Source: an uncultured Corynebacterium sp. (GTDB taxonomy: Bacteria > Actinomycetota > Actinomycetes > Mycobacteriales > Mycobacteriaceae). Taken from it: 64,000 nucleotides of DNA. Location: positions 109,857-173,856 of the forward strand of contig NZ_CAMXWS010000001.1 of assembly GCF_947253065.1 (NCBI RefSeq), given 5' to 3'. Positions 53,101-62,084 of this stretch are shown piece by piece. A model generated the notes under the pieces. That model was not told the origin of the DNA and did not search any database. It saw only the letters and a program-made list of their open reading frames with translations. The position numbers and the translations under genes are program-made. Positions within the stretch are counted from its first letter, which is position 1. Each line of letters begins with the position of its first letter.

Positions 53101-54216
53101 ATGCCCACAACCAGACCAGCGACCGCGCCTGACTTTTTGCTGTCCCGTGCACATGGCTCCATCCGCACCCAGGGCGCAAAAGCCAGCTTTACCGACGTCT
53201 GGGATGCTGTGAATGCATTAGAACGTGGCTCGGTCGAAATGGTCGTCGGCGCTCTTCCTTTCGACCGTGATGCTCCGGCTGCGCTGACCGTGCCCGAATC
53301 AATCATCCGTGAACCAGGCCCGCTTGAGCCGCACTCGTATTACCGGATCGGCGAAGGCTCACACCTTTCCGCACGGATCACTGGCTACGACCCGGAACCA
53401 CACGAACATCTGCGACGCATTGAAGCAGCTATCGCAACGATTGAAGACTCGCTGCTGGAAAAGGTCGTGCTCGCTCGCGCCGTAGATATCGCTTTCGACC
53501 CACCGGTCGATCCACTTCTTGTCGCGGCTCGACTCATTGACCTTTCGCGCACACGCGATGGTTTCATTTCCGATCTGACTCCCGCTGGCCAGCAAGGACA
53601 TATGTTCGTCGGGTCCTCGCCGGAACTATTGCTCAAGCGCGAAGGCCTCCAGATTTCCTCCTACCCACTCGCGGGTTCCGCGGCACGTGTATTCAACGAT
53701 GCATCTGCCGATGAGGCTGCAGGTCGTGCGTTGGCCGAATCAACAAAGGATCTTGATGAGCACGCCTATGTCGTCGAGCACATTCGGGAGATCCTCGCGC
53801 CGCTGTGTAGCGAACTGAGCATTCCTGATCGCCCGATTCTGACCAAGACGAATGAAATGTGGCACCTGGCAACCCCGATCACGGGTGTCTTGCGTGAGCC
53901 AGCACCCACAGCTCTCGATCTCGCCGCACGTCTCTACCCCACCCCGGCTGTCTGTGGCACCCCGCAGCATGCAGCAGAGGCGCTGATCACCACAGCCGAA
54001 ACTGATCGTTCTTTTTATGCCGGCGCCGTTGGTTGGTGCGACAGCTCGGGAGATGGCGAATACATGGTCGCGATTCGTTGCGCCGAGGTCAACGGCGATG
54101 GCACCGCTGCCCGTGCATGGGCTGGTGGCGGCCTCGTCGCAGCATCCAACCCCGAGCAAGAACTCGAAGAAACAACGGCCAAGCTGCGCACCATCCAGCG
54201 CGCGCTCGGCCTCTAG
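53101..54216 (+). CDS. Isochorismate synthase (chorismate-binding family)
   Basis: A 371-residue chorismate-binding enzyme converting chorismate to isochorismate, for menaquinone or siderophore synthesis. Family blocks are intact: FVGSSPELLLKREG, then YPLAGSAARV, TKDLDEHAYVVEHIREIL, LATPITGVL, and LYPTPAVCGTPQHAAE, the TPAVCGTP form typical of EntC-like isochorismate synthases. The C-terminal FYAGAVGWCDSSGDGEYMV and GAGLVAAS-like end complete the fold. The start at 53101 is supported by TAGAAT eight bases upstream. In corynebacteria menaquinone is the usual fate, so MenF is more likely than a siderophore role. It lies next to the Odx-like gene, transcribed towards it. Confidence 0.9.
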   Translation: MPTTRPATAPDFLLSRAHGSIRTQGAKASFTDVWDAVNALERGSVEMVVGALPFDRDAPAALTVPESIIREPGPLEPHSYYRIGEGSHLSARITGYDPEPHEHLRRIEAAIATIEDSLLEKVVLARAVDIAFDPPVDPLLVAARLIDLSRTRDGFISDLTPAGQQGHMFVGSSPELLLKREGLQISSYPLAGSAARVFNDASADEAAGRALAESTKDLDEHAYVVEHIREILAPLCSELSIPDRPILTKTNEMWHLATPITGVLREPAPTALDLAARLYPTPAVCGTPQHAAEALITTAETDRSFYAGAVGWCDSSGDGEYMVAIRCAEVNGDGTAARAWAGGGLVAASNPEQELEETTAKLRTIQRALGL

Positions 54217-54219
54217 CTC

Positions 54220-55011
54220 TTAAGCCCGTTCAACCGGGTTCTTCAGGGAACCGATTCCCGGAATCTCCACCTCGATGGTGTCGCCCGGAACCATTTCCGC
54301 GGTACCAGCTGGTGAACCAGTGCAAATGATGTCGCCTGGCAGGAGGGTGTAGGCCGAGGTAATGAACTCGATGATCTTGCCCAGCTTCCAGATCATTTGG
54401 TTCGAATTCGAGTCCTGCTTCGTCTCAGTCACACCATCGTGAGTCAGGTGGGCCTTGATGGGCAGATCGTCGAAGTTGAACTTGTCCAGATCGGTCTCGA
54501 TCCATGGGCCCAGCGGGCAGAACGTGTCAATGCCCTTTGCGCGTGCCCACTGACCGTCGGTGAACTGGAGGTCGCGCGAGGAGACATCGTTCACGATGGT
54601 CACGCCACGAACAACAGACTTCCAGTCTTCAGCCTTGACGTTCTTGCAGGGCTTGCCAATCACCAAAGCGAGCTCGCCTTCAAACTCAACACGGGTGGCA
54701 AAATCCGGGATCTTGATCGGCGATTCCGGGCCGATCACTGCTGTCGGCGGCTTGATGAACAGGGTGGGCGGAAGGTGCTCAGCCGACTGCTTGAACACCT
54801 CGGCAACGTGGTCGGCGTAGTTACGGCCAATTGCTACTACCTTGCTGGGAAGCATCGGGGCGAGCAGGCGTACGTCCTTTAGCGCCCACTCCTTACCCGT
54901 GTACTCCGGCTCCGTGAAAGGAGTCGCTTTAATCTGCTTCGCAGTCGTCGCATCGTCATCGATGACCGCGAAGGTCATTCCCTCAGGTGTGGCAATTCGT
55001 CCAAAACGCAT
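54220..55011 (-). CDS. FAH-family protein, Odx-like oxaloacetate decarboxylase
   Basis: A 263-residue member of the fumarylacetoacetate hydrolase family. Metal-binding signatures are clear: VAIGRNYADHVAE (about residue 59), VEFEGELALVIGK (about residue 100, with the metal Glu), NDVSSRDLQ, GPWIETD, and the closing GDIICTGSPAGT. The relative at the same place in C. glutamicum (near gltX and leuB) is Odx, a Mn2+-dependent oxaloacetate decarboxylase, so that activity is likely. Acylpyruvase-type hydrolysis is possible. It is preceded by a lipoprotein-leuB-serA run on the same strand with a 60-base gap. Confidence 0.87.
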   Translation of the reverse strand: MRFGRIATPEGMTFAVIDDDATTAKQIKATPFTEPEYTGKEWALKDVRLLAPMLPSKVVAIGRNYADHVAEVFKQSAEHLPPTLFIKPPTAVIGPESPIKIPDFATRVEFEGELALVIGKPCKNVKAEDWKSVVRGVTIVNDVSSRDLQFTDGQWARAKGIDTFCPLGPWIETDLDKFNFDDLPIKAHLTHDGVTETKQDSNSNQMIWKLGKIIEFITSAYTLLPGDIICTGSPAGTAEMVPGDTIEVEIPGIGSLKNPVERA

Positions 55012-55072
55012 GTGAACGAGCATACGCCACGGCCCTAGCCAATGGGCTTAGGTTCAACTAATCAGTCTCAGA

Positions 55073-56608
55073 TTATTGATAGCTGACAAACCACGGGCGC
55101 GGATTGACGGTGTTGTACGTCTGATCCGGGGTGAACATGGGCTTGTCCTCATCAATGAAGTTCTTCCAAGCCATGAAGAATTCCGGCTGAAGATTCTCCC
55201 GCATGACATTCCATGTATCGAATTTCTCTTCAGCCGTGCCATGGCCATCGGCGTGGAGAATGAACGAGAGCTCCGGCGCCGTGGTGTTGATATTCTCACG
55301 GTCCGGCAACATCGCCAGCTGGAACTGGTGAACAATCAGTGCCTTTTGCGGGAGGTTATTTTCCCGAGTCAGCTGTGCCAGCCACTCAGTCACTTCATTG
55401 ATCTCGGCAGCGTCGGCAGCACCCACCTGTGCTGCGGGCGTCTGCCCCGGCTTCAATTTCCACTCCGCGTCAAGTGCCAGACCCACATTCGGGCGCTTGA
55501 GTAATTCTTCATAGCGCACTGCCTGTTCCTTGAAAGTGGTCAAACCGGGCTGCAGATCGATGACTGCGTAACCGCCAGCTTCGGTGATGGCGTCGATGTA
55601 CGGGACCAATTCCTCCGGATCGGACTCGTTGGTGAAGTTGCCATCGTCGCCCGGCTCAGAGGACGCCACGGTGGCGATGACTTCAAAGGCCGGAATGACC
55701 TTCTCGTCAGTCAGTTCTTGGTACTGCTTGACCCATTCCTTGACCACATTCACAGCTTCAGCCGGTGGCTGCTCGCCCATCTGTCCAAGGGCAGGGCCCG
55801 ATGGATGACCGTATGTCGCGATCATGCGACGGCCCGGGAAAACAAGGCCACCGCCACCGGGTAGCTCGCCATTCTTGGCCAGCTCGATGGTGGATGCGAA
55901 GCGCTCGGATGAGCCGAACTGCTGGCCAAGAGCAATGGCCTTCTTCCCCTCCACCTGCTTGATGGAATCCGAGGTCACTCGGGGATCGGCATAAGACAAC
56001 ACCGTGACAGGCAGTCCGCTAGCGCCAGCTGTTGCTGCCGCAGCAAAGGACGTCAGCTCGGTGGCAAAGACGGGCACTTCCCCACCGGCATCAGCGCCAC
56101 CAGCACCAGACTTATCGACGATCGAAGCAATCTCCTGACCCTTATCCGCCGCAATGGGCTCGGTATCGGAGATGAGCTTCAGATCTTCTTCGTCTTCTTC
56201 CGCACCGGCTTTCTCCCCCACGTTGACCACACGGTCCGCGCCAAGGCGCTCGATCTCCGCATCAACAGCTGCGTTAGCTGCTGCTGAGCCATAGCGGATC
56301 AGCATCGGGGCATCGAGGTCGAGCGCGATCGCTGCAGCTTTCAGCTGACTCTCGCGATCAGGTGAACTGACAACGACTGTGTCAGCTGCTTCAAAGAATT
56401 TCTGGGAGACTTCTACCCCCGTGCCGTCTGGATCCGCGATCACCCGTGAACCATCACTCACAAGTGATGCGGCCAGACCATTCGCGCCCGAGGCGACGGA
56501 GGAATCTGACTTCCCGTCACCACCCCCAATTGCTGAGCAACCAGTGAGCAAGAGCATGGTGGATGTCGCCACTGTGGCAACGGTGGTGAACCGGGAAGTG
56601 AAACGCAT
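55073..56608 (-). CDS. Lipoprotein with cell-surface-type repeats, paralogue of the one at 59334
   Basis: A 511-residue exported lipoprotein (signal ending LLTGC near residue 25). Residues about 40-170 form an alpha/beta module (VVVSSPDRESQLKAAAIALDLDAPMLIRYG, then DRVVNVG) that resembles the cell-wall-binding-repeat-2 type found in surface proteins. The same module makes up most of the lipoprotein at 59334-60257, so the two are paralogues. The second half (about residues 250-505) is different, with GGLVFPGRRMIATYGHPSG, GYAVIDLQPGL and NVGLALDAEW, which recalls a TIM-barrel glycosidase-like fold. The start lies 10 bases after the leuB stop, so it is probably translated with leuB. Function unknown. 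Confidence 0.75.
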   Translation of the reverse strand: MRFTSRFTTVATVATSTMLLLTGCSAIGGGDGKSDSSVASGANGLAASLVSDGSRVIADPDGTGVEVSQKFFEAADTVVVSSPDRESQLKAAAIALDLDAPMLIRYGSAAANAAVDAEIERLGADRVVNVGEKAGAEEDEEDLKLISDTEPIAADKGQEIASIVDKSGAGGADAGGEVPVFATELTSFAAAATAGASGLPVTVLSYADPRVTSDSIKQVEGKKAIALGQQFGSSERFASTIELAKNGELPGGGGLVFPGRRMIATYGHPSGPALGQMGEQPPAEAVNVVKEWVKQYQELTDEKVIPAFEVIATVASSEPGDDGNFTNESDPEELVPYIDAITEAGGYAVIDLQPGLTTFKEQAVRYEELLKRPNVGLALDAEWKLKPGQTPAAQVGAADAAEINEVTEWLAQLTRENNLPQKALIVHQFQLAMLPDRENINTTAPELSFILHADGHGTAEEKFDTWNVMRENLQPEFFMAWKNFIDEDKPMFTPDQTYNTVNPRPWFVSYQ

Positions 56609-56618
56609 GTGGCAAACC

Positions 56619-57665
56619 CTACTGCAGAGCGGCCGCGATTCGGGTTCCGACTCTTTCAGTAAAGCTTCCATCCTCGGCGCCAGTGGCACCTGCGGCATCC
56701 TTGTCTCGGCGCGCCGACACATCCGCCGCCACTGCTTCCTCAATGCGTGTGGCGCTCGCATCGTCGTCAAGCCAGCGCAGCATCATTGCAACCGACAGAA
56801 TCATCGCAGTCGGATCCGCAAGCCCTTTGCCGGCGATATCCGGCGCTGAACCGTGAACCGGCTCGAACATCGACGGGTTAGTGCGCGAGGCGTCGATATT
56901 GCCGGAGCATGCCAAGCCGACGCCACCAGCGACAGCGCCAGCCAGGTCGGTGAGAATATCGCCGAACAGGTTGTCAGTGACGATCACGTCGTAGCGGCTC
57001 GGATCGGTGACCATGTAGATCGTCGCGGCATCGATGTGGTTGTAGTCCACTTCGACCTCTGGGTATTCGGTGGCCACCTCATCGACGGTGTTCTGCCACA
57101 GCGCCCCGGCATTGGTCAGCACATTCGTCTTGTGCACCAGCGTGAGCTTCTTGCGGCGCTCCATTGCGGTTTCAAAGCCGTGGCGGACAAGACGCTCAAC
57201 GCCATAACGAGTGTTCTGCGAAACCTCGCAGGCCACCTCAGCAGGCGTGCCCTGGCGCAAGGTGCCACCGTTGCCCGCATACAGGCCTTCGGTGCCCTCA
57301 CGCACGACTACGAAATCGATCTCACCCGGATCAGCAAGCGGGCTCACTGCCGTCGGGTAGAGCTTGGACGGACGAAGGTTGACGAAATGGTCCAGTTTGA
57401 AGCGCAACGGCAGCAAGAGACCACGCTCAAGCACACCAGCCGGCACGCGCTCGGGATCACCGATCGCGCCGAGCAGAATCGCGTCGTGCTCGCGCAAGCT
57501 GGCCAGATCCTCATCGGTCAACAGCTCGCCATTGCGCAAATAACGGCGCGCGCCCAGATCGTATTCGGTGAGCTCAATGTCATCACGCACTGCGCGCAAA
57601 ACCTTGAGGCTTTCTTCCATGACCTCGGGGCCGATCCCGTCCCCGGCAATAACAGCGATCTTCAT
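56619..57665 (-). CDS. leuB: 3-isopropylmalate dehydrogenase
   Basis: LeuB oxidises and decarboxylates 3-isopropylmalate in leucine synthesis. The 348-residue protein opens [19 protein letters not shown], has the substrate-Arg region [17 protein letters not shown], the metal-binding [26 protein letters not shown] and [17 protein letters not shown] near residue 280. Length is normal. It follows serA by about 11 bases, a serA-leuB order known in C. glutamicum, and is followed by the lipoprotein. LtbR would be expected to control it; no site was searched here. Confidence 0.96.
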   Translation of the reverse strand: MKIAVIAGDGIGPEVMEESLKVLRAVRDDIELTEYDLGARRYLRNGELLTDEDLASLREHDAILLGAIGDPERVPAGVLERGLLLPLRFKLDHFVNLRPSKLYPTAVSPLADPGEIDFVVVREGTEGLYAGNGGTLRQGTPAEVACEVSQNTRYGVERLVRHGFETAMERRKKLTLVHKTNVLTNAGALWQNTVDEVATEYPEVEVDYNHIDAATIYMVTDPSRYDVIVTDNLFGDILTDLAGAVAGGVGLACSGNIDASRTNPSMFEPVHGSAPDIAGKGLADPTAMILSVAMMLRWLDDDASATRIEEAVAADVSARRDKDAAGATGAEDGSFTERVGTRIAAALQ

Positions 57666-57676
57666 ACCTGTCACCC

Positions 57677-59284
57677 TTAGTCCAGAACGAGCTGGAGGCA
57701 ATCAGCCTCGATCGACTTCGCAACAGCATCCTGGAGATCCTGCGGAACCTCAGATTCCACACGCAGAATCAGGAATGCGCCATCGCCCTTTGACGACTGG
57801 GTGAGAGCAGCAGCCTCGATATTGATGCCTTGAGCACCCAGCTGCGCACCAACGTGGCCGAGAGCGCCCGGCTTGTCGGTGTAGGACAGGAAGAGGTTGC
57901 GGCCCTGCGCACGCATATCCACGCCGCGGCCATTGATGCGCACGATCTTCTCCACGCGCTCCAGGCCAGTCAGTGCGCCCTCAACCGTAGCGGTCTCACC
58001 ATTCGCCGAGACGACCTGCACCTCAAGTGCAGCACGGTGGTCGCGCGACTCATTAGCCACGCCCGTCTCAACCTCAAGGCCGCGCTTCTCAGCGATAGAC
58101 GGAGCATTGACAAAGGTCACCGGCTCCTCAACGATGCCGGAGAACAGGCCACGCACAGCAGACAGACCCAGCGTTGAAGGATCCTCGCTGGACAGCTCGC
58201 CACGCGCCGTCACGCGCAGGGACACCGGCGCATCATCAAGCAGCTTGCCGGCAACCAGACCGAGCTTGCGTGCCAGCTCAAGCCACAGAGCGACTTCCTC
58301 GCCCACAGCGCCACCAACAACGTTGACAGCATCCGGAACGAATTCGCCAGCCAGTGCCTTCAGCACGGAACCAGCGACATCAGTGCCCGCACGGTCCTGT
58401 GCCTCGCTTGTCGACGCCCCCAGGTGCGGAGTCACCACAACCTCCTCAAGGGCGAACAGCGGAGAATCCGTGCACGGCTCAGTCGAGTACACATCGAAAC
58501 CGGCACCGCGGATCGGGCCGTTCACAATTGCGTCGGCAAGCGCCTGCTCGTCAACAAGGCCGCCACGTGCGGCGTTGATGATGATCTGACCTTCCTTGGC
58601 CTTGGCCAGCAGCTCGGCATTGAACATGCCCTGCGTTTCCTTGGTCTTCGGCAGGTGAATGGTCACGAAATCGGCGCGAGCAACGAGCTCTTCCAACTCA
58701 ACGAGTTCAACGCCAAGCTGTGCAGCCCGAGTCGGGTTCGCATACGGGTCGTACGCGATGATCTCGGTCTCAAATGCCGCGAGACGCTGCGCGAACAGCT
58801 GACCGATGTGGCCGAAGCCAACGATGCCGACAGTCTTACCGAAAATTTCGACGCCCTTGAACGAGGAACGCTTCCACTCACCATCGCGCAGGGTCTTATC
58901 TGCAGCCGGAATCTGGCGTGCGGTGGAAAGCAGCAGCGCAATAGCGTGCTCACATGCGGAGTGAATATTGGACGTCGGTGCGTTGACCACCATCACGCCA
59001 CGCTGCGTAGCAGTGTCCACATCAACATTGTCCAGGCCGACGCCTGCACGACCGACGATGCGGAGGTTAGGTGCAGCCTCGAGGACCTCGCTGTCTACCG
59101 TCGTGGCGGAGCGAACCAGCAGAGCCTGCGCCTCCGGAACAGCGGCGAGCAGCTCCTCACGGTTCGGACCGTCAACCCAGCGCACCTCCACAGAATCCCC
59201 CAGTGCATCGACGGTGGATTGAGCGAGCTTGTCGGCGATGAGGACGACTGGCTTTGCTTCGGTGTTGGACGCTGGTGTGGTCAC
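57677..59284 (-). CDS. serA: D-3-phosphoglycerate dehydrogenase
   Basis: The first enzyme of serine synthesis. The 535-residue protein has the catalytic and NAD-binding domains at residues about 1-310, with [19 protein letters not shown], the Rossmann motif [17 protein letters not shown] and the [13 protein letters not shown] [14 protein letters not shown]. The C-terminal half includes an intervening domain and an ACT domain (from about residue 455, [20 protein letters not shown]), which would sense serine. The start is taken as GTG at 59284, placed nine bases after AGGAG; the ATG at 59293 is directly next to that AGGAG and less likely, but would add three residues. Confidence 0.95.
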   Translation of the reverse strand: MTTPASNTEAKPVVLIADKLAQSTVDALGDSVEVRWVDGPNREELLAAVPEAQALLVRSATTVDSEVLEAAPNLRIVGRAGVGLDNVDVDTATQRGVMVVNAPTSNIHSACEHAIALLLSTARQIPAADKTLRDGEWKRSSFKGVEIFGKTVGIVGFGHIGQLFAQRLAAFETEIIAYDPYANPTRAAQLGVELVELEELVARADFVTIHLPKTKETQGMFNAELLAKAKEGQIIINAARGGLVDEQALADAIVNGPIRGAGFDVYSTEPCTDSPLFALEEVVVTPHLGASTSEAQDRAGTDVAGSVLKALAGEFVPDAVNVVGGAVGEEVALWLELARKLGLVAGKLLDDAPVSLRVTARGELSSEDPSTLGLSAVRGLFSGIVEEPVTFVNAPSIAEKRGLEVETGVANESRDHRAALEVQVVSANGETATVEGALTGLERVEKIVRINGRGVDMRAQGRNLFLSYTDKPGALGHVGAQLGAQGINIEAAALTQSSKGDGAFLILRVESEVPQDLQDAVAKSIEADCLQLVLD

Positions 59285-59333
59285 AGTGCACATCTCCTAC
59301 TGTGTAGTTAAAGGGGTATTGATTCATTAAACC

Positions 59334-60257
59334 TTAATCCGGAGATTGAGGAAGTGAGGAAATATTATTTAAATCACCCGGACGAATTGCCCCCTCAGCC
59401 TCTTTAATACGTGCCGCCAATTCCTGATCCGAGCCGAATGCGCCGAGCGCAACCAATGGTTTATCTGACAAACCAGCGGTGAGAACCAGTGTCTGATGGC
59501 TCTGACGCGGATCTGCTTCATCAGTGACATAAACATTTGCTCCGAATGCGCGCGCAGTAGCGACCGAAGCAATAGAGGTCGACGGCAACGCGATCACCTG
59601 CGGAGCCATCTCTGCATCTTGGCGGGAACGGACCGGAACAACGTCTTCCTTCGCATCCTTGGAAATGTGCTGCTTCGGGCCATATGTGGCTCGCAACCAC
59701 GTCGGTTCCAATTCGTTCAAACTGGCCACGGCACGTACTGCCTGCTCAGGATCTGCCACCTCTGCTTCTTCGAAGCGCAATGCAGTGGCCTTCTCTAAAG
59801 CTTCGAGCCCACCAGGATCCTTGATCACCTTCAGCTGCTCGGTATACCCCAACACCGGTACGTCCCCGACGGCAAAGACCGTGTGGGTCGCCATTCTTTC
59901 GATCTCGCGGATCACCTGTGCGTGCTGGTGGCTGTGATAAATGATTAACGGAGCATGCGTCACCACTGCCAGGGACGCTGCACGAAGCTGCGCTTGCGGT
60001 GTGTCATCCGCAAGGATCAGTACCTCTGAAGTGGGAAAAAATAGGTCCGCACTAGCAAAGCCATCTGGGTCGTCGAGCACCACCGGGTGTGCATCGAAAC
60101 TCTCGGAGACATGGCGCGACTGGTTCACGCTGCGTGCCTCTTGCAGCACGCGATCAACGGCAGGCGTCTTTTCCTCTGCCCCTTCGCTCGCGCAACCAGC
60201 CAGGGTCAGTGCAGCAACTGTGAGGAGCGCCCCTACTGCTTGATGGACGCTCGTCAC
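59334..60257 (-). CDS. Lipoprotein, paralogue of the leuB-linked lipoprotein
   Basis: A 307-residue lipoprotein (signal ending TLAGC near residue 22). Its single module (residues about 50-300) matches the N-terminal part of the lipoprotein at 55073: VLILADDTPQAQLRAASLAVVTHAPLIIYH and HTVFAVGDVPVLG correspond to the equivalent strands there. It lacks the barrel-like second half. It is probably surface-exposed. The start GTG at 60257 overlaps the stop of the DUF262 gene (GTGA), so it is translated together with that gene. That link between a surface protein and a nuclease-type gene is unusual and unexplained. Confidence 0.75.
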   Translation of the reverse strand: MTSVHQAVGALLTVAALTLAGCASEGAEEKTPAVDRVLQEARSVNQSRHVSESFDAHPVVLDDPDGFASADLFFPTSEVLILADDTPQAQLRAASLAVVTHAPLIIYHSHQHAQVIREIERMATHTVFAVGDVPVLGYTEQLKVIKDPGGLEALEKATALRFEEAEVADPEQAVRAVASLNELEPTWLRATYGPKQHISKDAKEDVVPVRSRQDAEMAPQVIALPSTSIASVATARAFGANVYVTDEADPRQSHQTLVLTAGLSDKPLVALGAFGSDQELAARIKEAEGAIRPGDLNNISSLPQSPD

Positions 60258-62059
60258 TGTTCCTCTTCTTCACCCTCATCTGGGGCTTCTGGTTCAACCT
60301 CGAAACCAGCAATGATGTCCTCATCACGACGGACCTTCTTGTCCATTGCGTATTCGATGATGCCGACGAAGCGGTCCCTGCGATCAATGAAGAACGCTTG
60401 CCAATTCGACGTGAACAAGTAGTCCGGTTCGATCTCATGCGTCGCAATCGTCGCGTCGAATTCGTCATCTTCCATGATCGCCTTCGACTGCAAACGCGAC
60501 AGATAACGCTTCGGATCAGCGTTTTCCATCACCGCTTCAGTGCGCTTGCCCAAAGGGGTGCGGTTGAGCACAGACTGCGCCAGCTCCGGATCCACATCGT
60601 GGACACGGCAGAAACCTGCCGGGAAGACCTGATGGAATCCAGGCTGCAGTTCTTCAACAGTCTCACGAGTGAACTGCTTACCGGTCCGCCAATCCCTGGC
60701 CCCACGAGCCATAAGCAGCGAGAACATACCGCGATACACACCGGAATCCTCGCGCGCAGTGATTAGACGGGATTCATGGAAGAACGCATCCTGCACCGTC
60801 TTAGGCACCACATCTGTCTCTCCTTTTGCCCACGGTGTCACCTGATCAACATCAGAGCCCGCACGGATCGAAGGGGCATGCGCGCCGTAGAGCTCGCCGA
60901 ACACACCATTCCAGTACCACTGGTTAATGCGATCCCAGGTGTCCTGCCCAATGGCTTCTCCATCACGCGTCAGGCGCGCGAGAATGACTGCAAGCGGAAC
61001 CAACTGGTGCGAATACGGCACCTGATCGACGGTGAAAATGCAACGGTCTGACAAGAATTGCGCCGCATGAATGAATCCGCCGAGAAGTTCGCGCGATGCC
61101 CACAGGTAATCATGCAAGTCCAGGTTCAAAATATCGCCGCGGTGACCGCGCGCCGAGCCGCGGCTACCGGTAACCAGCAAGGAGACACCACGCAAAAATC
61201 GCACACGGTCGATCTCGTCGAGCGCCGGATATTCACGCAGTACTTCTTCGCATTCATTCCAGTGCTTGGCGAGTGAGAATTCCGGATCCTCCAGCGCGAA
61301 AACTGCCGTGAGCAATTCAAAGACATCCATGGACACGCCCGAAGAATTCGCCTGAGCGAAAATCTGTCCAACACCGATCTGCGATGTATCACGATCCAAA
61401 CGCGTCATCGGCATGTCATAAGCAGCGAGCGGCCGGAGAATCCGACGATGGAATTCCTTCACATCTGCGCGTACCGATGCATCATCAGTGTTCGCCGCCA
61501 TATCGAAGAGCAAGTCATTGCCCTCTTCCCACAGCAGCGATGACACGGGCACGACAAAGTTGTCCACCATCGTCTGACGGTCGGTGATTCCGCCCTCAAT
61601 CTCAGGGCCAAAGTGGGAACGCACTACCCCATCATCGTCGACCGCGAAAATCGCTTCCGAAGGCATCGGGTCAGCAGAAACCGCCGCCCGAACGTCGACG
61701 AAGAAACGACGAAAGATACGCCGACCACGGAAATCAAGCACCTCGATACGCCCGTCCGACTGCATGGACAGGTAGAGAGATGACAGCCTCTGCTGCCCGT
61801 CGAGAAGCAATAAGCCCGGATCCGCATCGGTGCTCGGCGCGCCCGGGAGCGGACGCGGACGGAAACGCATTGGCTCGTTTCGAGTATCGAGCGCCAGCAA
61901 AGTTCCGATTGGGTAGCCACGCAGCACGGAAGACAGCAGCGTTCGCGTGCGGTCCACATCCCATAAATAGGTGTGCTGGAAATCAGGGATTTGCAGTTCG
62001 CCCCGCTCAGCGCGTGCGAAAAGATCTGTCAAAGAGTAGCTCGGCGTTGTAAAGCCCAT
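60254..62059 (-). CDS. DUF262-DUF1524 protein (GmrSD-like)
   Basis: A 601-residue protein with an N-terminal DUF262 domain (PDFQHTYLWDVDRTRTLLSSVL, about residue 25, then the signature LLLDGQQRLSSLYLSM, about residue 85-100) and a C-terminal DUF1524-like region (FHQVFPAGF, then NRTPLGKRTEAV and NADPKRYLSRLQ, about residues 495-540). In GmrSD-type systems DUF262 is an NTP-hydrolysing sensor and DUF1524 an HNH-type nuclease that cuts modified phage DNA. Here the HNH core appears as H-x-x-F-P with the rest divergent, so nuclease activity is uncertain. The start follows a -10 box by seven bases (62067-62072), so it is likely leaderless. It is coupled to a lipoprotein. Confidence 0.8.
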   Translation of the reverse strand: MGFTTPSYSLTDLFARAERGELQIPDFQHTYLWDVDRTRTLLSSVLRGYPIGTLLALDTRNEPMRFRPRPLPGAPSTDADPGLLLLDGQQRLSSLYLSMQSDGRIEVLDFRGRRIFRRFFVDVRAAVSADPMPSEAIFAVDDDGVVRSHFGPEIEGGITDRQTMVDNFVVPVSSLLWEEGNDLLFDMAANTDDASVRADVKEFHRRILRPLAAYDMPMTRLDRDTSQIGVGQIFAQANSSGVSMDVFELLTAVFALEDPEFSLAKHWNECEEVLREYPALDEIDRVRFLRGVSLLVTGSRGSARGHRGDILNLDLHDYLWASRELLGGFIHAAQFLSDRCIFTVDQVPYSHQLVPLAVILARLTRDGEAIGQDTWDRINQWYWNGVFGELYGAHAPSIRAGSDVDQVTPWAKGETDVVPKTVQDAFFHESRLITAREDSGVYRGMFSLLMARGARDWRTGKQFTRETVEELQPGFHQVFPAGFCRVHDVDPELAQSVLNRTPLGKRTEAVMENADPKRYLSRLQSKAIMEDDEFDATIATHEIEPDYLFTSNWQAFFIDRRDRFVGIIEYAMDKKVRRDEDIIAGFEVEPEAPDEGEEEEQ

Positions 62060-62084
62060 GAGCCCAACCTTAGATCACCACGGA

